From: Arctopsyche grandis
Taxonomy: Eukaryota; Arthropoda; Insecta; Trichoptera; Hydropsychidae
DNA: 64,000 nucleotides
Direction: 5' to 3'
NCBI RefSeq assembly: GCF_051622035.1
Contig: NC_135358.1
Location: 1,490,501-1,554,500, forward strand
Position 1 is the stretch's first letter; every line of letters starts with the position of its first letter. The position numbers were made by a program, and so were the translations under genes. Below the pieces are notes generated by a model that worked only from the letters and a program-made list of their open reading frames with translations, was not told where the DNA came from and searched no databases. This document shows positions 57,825 to 64,000 of this stretch, piece after piece.

Positions 57825-58300
57825 ATAAGCTTATTGTAAAAATCTAAATGTATTTAAGCTTATTGTAAATCATATTAACAATTAGATACAACATAACTTC
57901 TTATTGAAAACTTATCTCGCAGATAAAACTCCGTGAAGAGATATACTTTTAGCCGTGAAATGTCAGATTTGACATATTTGGCCAAAAATCAATATATATC
58001 GTGAATTACATTACATGAAGCTAGACGCCAAATTTGAAATTTATATATACATATGAGAGTTAAAACTATAAATATTTAAATATTAGAGATAACGAGATTC
58101 TGAATATTTAATACGCATTGTATACGATATTTTATCTCCAACGTAATGGCAGACGATACATTAACGTATATTGATGACCAAAATGAGCAATATGGCAAAG
58201 TATGAAAACGATCGGATAAGAGATAAAAATGACCACTAACACGAAAGCCATGTGAAACGTAAAGGAGGTAAGTAAAAAATAGGGAAAAACGCAACATGAA
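57825..58300 (+). repeat. 'GAGATAACGAGAACCTATA' family (copy 4)
   Basis: Shares its 5' part (AGCTTATTGTAAATCATATT, GCAGATAAAACTCCGTGAAG) with 61855. A middle deletion follows, then ACGATATTTTATCTCCAACG and GACCAAAATGAGCAATATGG. Confidence 0.65.
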
Positions 58301-58480
58301 GTCAAAAAAAGCTCTTTGATGTTCAATAATGTTATCGATTTTATACAAAAAAAGCCATGTTTAACATTGACTGCTGTTTTTTATGCCCTTAATGTTCCTC
58401 AGAACAAACAAAAACAAAGTGGGATGACCTTAATATAAAGCTTATAAAATCTATGAAAGGTTCGGAAAATAAAGACGCTC

Positions 58481-59017
58481 TCAGTCCAAAATCAATCTAA
58501 AAAGTCGAAACCAGAGAGTTGAAAGCAATGATACATAGATAGCCTTTACAAGAGACGAGTTATTGAAAGCAGACGTTTTCACAGGAAGAGGTTGGCGAAG
58601 TAAATGATGACGCAAAGCTCGACCGCATTCAGGCGCCGAAAATTTAAATTCCAATAAAATCGAAGGGTTGTCAATTCTTCCCTTTAATACTCCAAAGAAA
58701 TATATGAAAATGGCAATAACTCTTCTGGAAGATAGTGAGTCAAAGCCTAGCATACATTGTAAAAAGCCAGTGGGAAATAAATAGGGGTAATATTTATATT
58801 TCCTCTTCTATCAAGAGAGAGAATTTAATTTCAGCGGGACTCCAAACTCTAACATGCTCCAGACAAGCGAACAATAAAGCAACACCATTATACTTGGATC
58901 TTGGAAGTAGTGAGCATTGCGCAAAACAAATCCAAGCATTTTAGTAGCCCATATATGAAATATGAGTCGAAATTTTGAACTTTTTTTGTCATTCCTAAAC
59001 AGTATTGCCAATATCAA
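58481..59017 (-). pseudogene. LINE reverse transcriptase fragment (Jockey/CR1-like)
   Basis: Minus strand. The frame 58811-59017 contains KMLGFVLRNAHYFQDPSIM then LLYCSLVWSMLEFG, matching the conserved 'LGF..R....F.D......LY.SLVRS.LE' block after the RT palm of Jockey/CR1-type LINEs. Further on, 58481-58753 has ALRHHLLRQPLPVKTSAFNN, the usual C-terminal 'RH..L..P..RT..F.NS' block. The two parts are in different frames with a gap, so at least one frameshift and 5' truncation have occurred. No start is visible. It is unrelated in orientation to the plus-strand LINE at 59240. Confidence 0.65.
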
Positions 59018-59239
59018 CAGAGTCAGTTCCCGTTAAATGATAGTTCCAAAGGCTATATAAGCGAACTCAATAGGGGAAGATAAATAGTTTGAAAAAGCAA
59101 AATTTATAGGCGTATATTTCACTATTGAAACAATTGAAATCTCTATCGGGGGCCAAACCTTGCAAAATGTCAAAGTTTCAAAGCAATCGGAAGACTTTTA
59201 GGAACAAGAACACTTATAGTCGCACAAGTGAAACTATAC

Positions 59240-59955
59240 AATAAAACCTTGCAATAATAAAAATGTTGTTGACCACATGTGCATGTATGGGACTTTATGT
59301 CCCTAATAATTATGTGCGTGGTAGACATCATCATTTAATGGTTGTACCTGCTGCTCGCACAGTTCTTTTTCGAATGGCTCCTATTCCAAAAGCTATTCGA
59401 CTTCTCAATGAAATCGTTGCTGCTGTCCCTGAATGTGATATTTTCCACCTTGGGGAGCGTAGATTATCGGATATTATCTTAACATATTTAACTGGTAACC
59501 TGCGCTCATCATTACTTTCTTAATTTGAATGTGATGAATGTGTGGAATCTTAATCTACTCTCTTCCATTTGGGCCTCGCTGTGATTTTATTTTTTATTCA
59601 TATTTTGTTTTATTTTATTTTATTTTTTCTTTCTCCTTTGTACATTTTTATATACTATTTTAATTTTGCTCAGTGTAAACAAAGAATGGGATTTATGGAT
59701 TTTATTTTTAATTTTTACACTTTTGTTATTTTTTTTTTCTCTCTGAATGATGTATTATTTTCCTTTTGTTACTTTTTTTTATTATTTTATTTTACCATGT
59801 TTTCTGCTTTTGCTTTTTTCCTTTATTTACAGTTTACTTGTTTTTATATCATGTTTTTATATCTTTTTCAAATGTAGGCCATTGTGGCGCATTAGGTTCT
59901 TCCTGTAATGCCACAATGGTCCAAAACTATTAAATAAATAAATAAATAAATAAAT
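59240..59955 (+). mobile_element. 5'-truncated LINE with RT C-terminus, 3' UTR, hairpin and tail
   Basis: RT remnant in frame 59263-59523 (86 codons; VRGRHHHLMVVP, ARTVLFRMAPIPKAIRLLNE), ending in TAA at 59521-59523. A T-rich 3' UTR of about 350 bp follows, then the hairpin at 59879-59919 and a TAAATAAATAAATAAATAAA tail to about 59955. The RT segment matches 13563-13805 on the other strand. This is the reference copy linking the RT fragment with the stand-alone hairpins at 12294, 24721, 25686 and 47275. Clade: CR1/L2/Jockey-like, not resolved. Confidence 0.75.
59879..59919 (+). other. LINE 3'-terminal hairpin
   Basis: CCATTGTGGC pairs exactly with GCCACAATGG. Allowing a 2-nt bulge the stem extends through CATTA/TAATG, leaving loop GGTTCTTCCTG. 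In UnaL2-type LINEs a 3' hairpin is the recognition site for the LINE's own reverse transcriptase; the same role here is inference. Confidence 0.75.
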
Positions 59956-59959
59956 ATAC

Positions 59960-60645
59960 ATACATATATACAAAATTGATTGTCATACGATTTGTGCGGA
60001 TGTTCACAATTAAATTGCGGAATGTTTAGGCGTTGCGCAAATTTAATCGATTTCTACATTCGTACTTTGGGCGAAAGTGTCTTTTTTGGATATAAAATCA
60101 AGCTTTGTGTGTGTCGCAATGCGCAACAGTCGAAAAATTGGATTGTACCGTTTTTGTACCGTTTGCACAGAATCAATGTAATCGAGGATGTGGCCAAAAT
60201 AATCCACGTTTGGATTCATTTCATATCTTGAAAATTTTGCAACACACAACTAGTTTTGTAATTGAATATCGATGCAACGTAGCGACACTTTAATCATATA
60301 CCTGCGATAAAAAATTATTATATAATCACGCTTTTATTCCTCAATTTTATATGCCTGAAATATTTGAAAATCTTACATACATACATACATATGTACATCT
60401 ACACTGCTATTTTGGCAGATTTGACTGATTAATTATTACTATATTTACATTAGTTATCCAATAACATCTACATATTTAGCTTTCGCATATTTGTTCATTC
60501 AATTTTTTAGCACATTTAACACGCTAATGTTATTTATTGACCGTAAACTCGTCTTATGAATTTGTTTCGGATAATTTTTATCAAATTCAATTGAAATCGA
60601 AATGAAAAAAAAGACAGATTTATAAAATATTAACATCTATTTTTA
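59960..60645. other. No gene identified
   Basis: An 83-codon Cys-containing frame at 59980-60231 overlaps two other frames of similar length and has no recognisable domain. The rest is AT-rich. Confidence 0.3.
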
Positions 60646-60649
60646 TTAC

Positions 60650-61110
60650 ATACCTCCTTTGCATTTCACATGGTTTTCGTGTTAGTGGTAATTTTTATAT
60701 GTCTTATCTCTTATCCGATCGTTTTCATACTTTGCCATATTGCTCATTTTGGTCATCAATATACGTTAATGTATCGTCTGCCATTACGTTGGAGATAAAA
60801 TATCGTATACAATGCGTATCAAATATCCACAATTTCGGGTACGGTGACGGCAAACTACTATAATCTATCTTCGACCTTTTCGCCGTGATATGGCCATATC
60901 AGATTTTAATTTTTTAAACGCCTATAATTCACTCTATATTTTATAAAATTTGCTCTATAGGTTCTCGGTATCTCTAATATTTAAATATTTATAGTTTTAA
61001 CTCTCATATGTATATGTACATATATAAATTTCAAATTTGGCGTCTAGCTTCATGTAATGTAATACACGATATATATTGATTTTTGGCCAAATATGTCATT
61101 TAATATTATA
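60650..61110 (-). repeat. 'GAGATAACGAGAACCTATA' family (copy 5)
   Basis: Near-complete minus-strand copy, from ATTTGGCCAAAAATCAATAT through GAGAACCTATAGAGC to GACCAAAATGAGCAATATGG and CATGTGAAATGC. It forms an inverted pair with the copy at 61855-62397. Confidence 0.7.
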
Positions 61111-61261
61111 ATAGTAAAAGAATGGTTTTTGAAAAAAGAGTTATGAGCATAATAAAGCTAGAATGTTATTATACATTAATTGATAAATCGTCCAACTTTA
61201 CCTGGACAATTTTTCCACCAAATTAACTTTTATGTATTAAATGAAATTTCGAGATCATATA

Positions 61262-61575
61262 CAACTAGTGGCATAGACTAGTGGTTAGCATATTATGCCT
61301 TCGAGCAGAGTGATCATGCGTTCGAGTCTCACTAGAGTCCCGCTGCTGGCCAGAACTTGATTTGTGACTCCAGCTCGATCGTTTCTTGTCAGAGTTTGCC
61401 AATTTTTTTGATTTTCATTGAAACGGTTGCTGTAAAATTGGCATCTCCTTTTCTATCTCTCTCGCTAATCTCAAGTTATTCAACGTACCTCAAAAGGTTG
61501 GCCAATTTCATTATAAAATGCTGCAAAATTTTCTCCATAGATGTGACTGTGGATGTTTGTACGAATTCGCATTGA
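61262..61575 (+). repeat. tRNA-headed SINE (copy 8)
   Basis: A-box-like TAGACTAGTGGTTAGCA and B-box GCGTTCGAGTCTC, then the core (CCAGAACTTGATTTGTGACT, GATCGTTTCTTGTCAGAG, TTTGATTTTCATTGAAACGG) and CATAGATGTGACTGTGG. The terminal hairpin is lost. It lies between the two inverted copies of the neighbouring repeat. Confidence 0.7.
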
Positions 61576-61854
61576 TTGATTGTATTGTATCTGTATAAGT
61601 GCAGTCGTCAATTTGCGGCGATATACATATAAAGAGTGTTCATATTCTATGAAATAAAATAAAATATTATATATGTATAAACCAGACAACAATACGTAAA
61701 AATTTAATTTCTACTCTATATCTACATATGTACATTGTATATGCTTTGGTCACAATAAAGCTGAAATTCCAAATTACGAATGATAAATTGCACAACTGAA
61801 TTTTAAGATGAAAAGACACAATTGGAAAATGATAACTAAAAATAATTGTATGTA

Positions 61855-62397
61855 AGCTTATTGTTAATCATATTAACAATTAGATACAACATAACTTATT
61901 ATTGAATACTTATCTCGCAGATAAAACCCAGTGAAGAGATATACTTTTAGCCGTGAAATGTCAAATCTGACATATTTGGCCAAAAATCAATATATATCGT
62001 GTATTACCCTACAAGAGGCTACACGCCAAATTTGAAATTTATATATACATATGAGAGTTAAAACTATAAATATTTATATATTAGAGATAACGAGAACCTA
62101 TAGAGCAAATTTCATAAAATATAGAGTGAATTATAGGCGTTTAAACAATTACAATCTGACAAGGCCGTGTCATGGCGAACAGTTAAAGTTAAACTTGTTA
62201 AACGTCAGGAAGATTTACGGGCCCCGTTTTTAAAACGCGTTGTATACGATATTTTATCTCAAACGTAATGGCAGACGATACATTAACGTGTATTGATGAC
62301 CAAAATGAGCAATATGGCAAAGTATGAAAACGATCGGATAAGAGATAAAAATGACCACTAACACGAAAGCCATGTGAAACGTAAAGGAGGTATGTAA
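61855..62397 (+). repeat. 'GAGATAACGAGAACCTATA' family (copy 6, longest)
   Basis: Has both the 5' segment shared with 57825 (AGCTTATTGTTAATCATATT) and the 3' segment ending ACGTAAAGGAGGTATGTA. About 540 bp. No coding frame of note, so probably a non-autonomous element. Confidence 0.7.
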
Positions 62398-62399
62398 TG

Positions 62400-63550
62400 A
62401 AATCGCTTCATCTGTGAGATACATATGTACACAGTACATATATGTACATATTTAGCATTAAACTCCATATTGAAGAATAATGTTGAAAAAATTAAACACA
62501 CCTAAACGTATGCATAAATTCATATATTGAATGCTTCGTATTAACCCTTTCAGAACCAGACCATAAACCGATACTTCCCAGACTTTTTTGTTATTTTAAT
62601 TTCATCTCATTGTTGCTAAATTTAATAATTAAATTAGTCACACACGGTCGGCTTTTTCTCACGCGCTTTAAAATATAATAATCCACCGGAATATAGAATA
62701 CGCAGGTACATATAATAAATCAATACGTACGGAAGTTAAGCAACGCTCCGACAGGTCGACACTCGCATCGGTGAGCATGCGATTGCAGAACCGGATCGTT
62801 CGAAGGTTAAATATTAGTACACATGTACCAATATACATATACGTACATAAATACATACATATTTATATACATATACGTGTACATACATACATTGTACAAT
62901 TCTACATAAGAGACTTGACTTTTTACCGAGCGTTTTTATGCCCCGTGCGAAGGGTTGGTGTGCACAAGAAGAGGGTTGAAAATAAATCCCCTTATATTCC
63001 CTCCCCCTCCTTTTATTCCTTCCCCCTCTGCCCCCCCCCCCTAGTCTCGGGGCCGCTCCCTGAAATAAATAATTCAGGTGTAAATATTCCCCGAGCGTTG
63101 TGTTCCTTCTTACTGTTGGTATATGCGTCACGACTTCAATGTTTGTGATATTTGACGTGGGGGTGAATTTATATTAAAATAAATAGTTTCCAAGCGCCCA
63201 CCGCTGCCGGAATAATAACAATTCATTGTCAAAAGGAGGATTTGTGGACCTGGAAAAAATAAATAAAAATCGTGCTCTGGTGCCAAAGTGTCCGTAGTTT
63301 AAATTGTAACCTACATATGTATATATGTACATATGTACTTTTGTAAATATGTACCTTTTTTATCTCTTGTATTGATTTTTTGCGAATTGAAAATTCATTT
63401 TGAGCCATGCATAGACTGAAAAAAATTGGCTGAAAAAAAAGTGGAATTGATTTAAATTAGAGTGGTATGAGATTTACCAAATTTAACGGATCTGAATTGA
63501 AAACTGTAGATTTTCACCATAGAAAAATAAACATAAATTCATTTTCTCGT
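62400..63550. other. Mostly AT-rich and microsatellite DNA; no gene seen
   Basis: ATACATA microsatellites at 62815-62900. A pyrimidine-rich stretch at 62995-63060 includes a C-run. Frames of 105-125 codons around it are composition artefacts. Confidence 0.35.
62729..62800 (+). pseudogene. Possible 5S rRNA-like relic
   Basis: GGAAGTTAAGCAACG, then ACAGGTCGACACTCGCATCG and GGTGAGC resemble in order the 5S rRNA internal segment (GTTAAGCAACG, GGTC-GTACT-GGATGGGTGACC). It is short and imperfect with neither 5S end. It could be a degraded 5S-derived SINE or chance. Confidence 0.25.
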
Positions 63551-63554
63551 GTAC

Positions 63555-63830
63555 TATGATTATGTCAGGTCAAAAATTAGAAGATTAAATCAAGTGACAT
63601 ATTTCGGTATTATTGATGATTATTTTAATCAGCATATTGAAGAAGAAAACGATGTTAAAAAAGTATGATTATGTCAGGTCGAAAATTAGAAGATTAAATC
63701 AAGTCTCATATTTTGGTATTATTCATGATTATTTTAATCAGCATATAACAATATTAAAAAAGAACTCGATTCATGAACATACAACTCAATGGGAAGACAA
63801 TATAAAAATTATAAAATACGATTTTTAAAT
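63555..63830 (+). pseudogene. Tandemly duplicated coding-like segment, unrecognised
   Basis: A 109-bp unit starting at 63555 is repeated from 63664. Both units read in one frame as YDYVRSKIRRLNQV, then T/S-YFGII-D/H-DYFNQHI. The second continues to a stop at 63826-63828 with HEHTTQWEDNIKIIKYDF. The first unit ends in TGA at the junction. Changes between units keep the frame. The peptide is not one I recognise; it could be a transposon-derived or decayed host exon. Confidence 0.35.
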
Positions 63831-64000
63831 ATGAATTGAATTTTAATAAACTTTGTAGAGAAATTATAGGAAGCTTGAGAGGAAATTTCTTCAATTGAAT
63901 AATTGAAAATTATTACTCTCGAGAACGGACAACGAAATTATTTCATCGTAATTTTATGCGAAATCAAACAATGGAAATAACATTCGAGTGGAAATCCGCT

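Noticed and set aside
59980..60231. Cys-containing 83-codon frame as a possible host exon
   Set aside because: Overlapping frames on both strands have equal length and no splice sites or domain pattern were convincing.
62814..63148. Overlapping 105- and 125-codon frames
   Set aside because: They run through a TACATA microsatellite and a pyrimidine-rich stretch; composition artefacts.

Overview
This 64 kb window looks like intergenic or intronic DNA from an animal, most likely an insect. It is strongly AT-rich and full of TA and ATGTAC/TACATA microsatellites. It also holds a BEL/Pao LTR retrotransposon, several kinds of non-LTR retrotransposon remnant and many tRNA-headed SINEs. No host protein-coding gene, rRNA gene or functional tRNA gene could be recognised. 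I cannot name the order or species. Almost every feature is a mobile element or its remains, and boundaries were read by eye from repeated copies, inverted repeats and target-site duplications.

Layout. 0-6 kb: a solo LTR with a 4-bp target duplication, three copies of a 'CCCGGCTTCGCTCGG' repeat, a small GC-rich block and a four-copy tandem array of about 349 bp. 6-18 kb: sparse repeats, two copies of an 'ACCCGGCATGCG' repeat (one carrying a perfect 16-bp hairpin), a LINE fragment and a well-preserved SINE. 18-27 kb: a repeat interrupted by a foldback element, three minus-strand SINEs, a pogo-like DNA transposon of about 1.36 kb that carries a 100-bp insertion, and LINE 3' tails. 27-35 kb: mostly unassigned AT-rich DNA, with a 570-bp CACTG-type MITE.

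35.7-45.5 kb is the centre of the window. A SINE is followed by two head-to-tail 3' fragments of an endonuclease-reverse transcriptase LINE. Next comes a DNA-transposon-like element (37525-45510) into which a 6.9 kb BEL/Pao element (37599-44530) has inserted. The BEL/Pao LTRs are identical by eye over 231 bp and flanked by TATAT, so the insertion is young. Yet its Gag-Pol frame lacks most of the reverse transcriptase and all of RNase H, and has one in-frame TAG before the integrase. It therefore looks like a deletion derivative moved by a complete relative. Its leader carries a tandem array of about 126-bp units.

45.5-48.5 kb: a GC-rich island with an unusual nested palindrome around a CRE-like TGACGTCA, a near-perfect foldback element, and a possible first exon (paired bZIP-like sites upstream, a splice-donor-like site at 48504). 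49-64 kb: more copies of the same repeat families, a cluster of four 'ACCCGGCATGCG' repeats with CGTTCC hexanucleotides, two LINE reverse-transcriptase remnants, and a tandem duplication with coding-like character near the end.

The most informative cross-cutting observation is that a LINE family and the tRNA-headed SINE family end in the same kind of hairpin. The inner sequence is conserved while the outer stem pairs differ in a compensating way, as expected if one reverse transcriptase recognises both.
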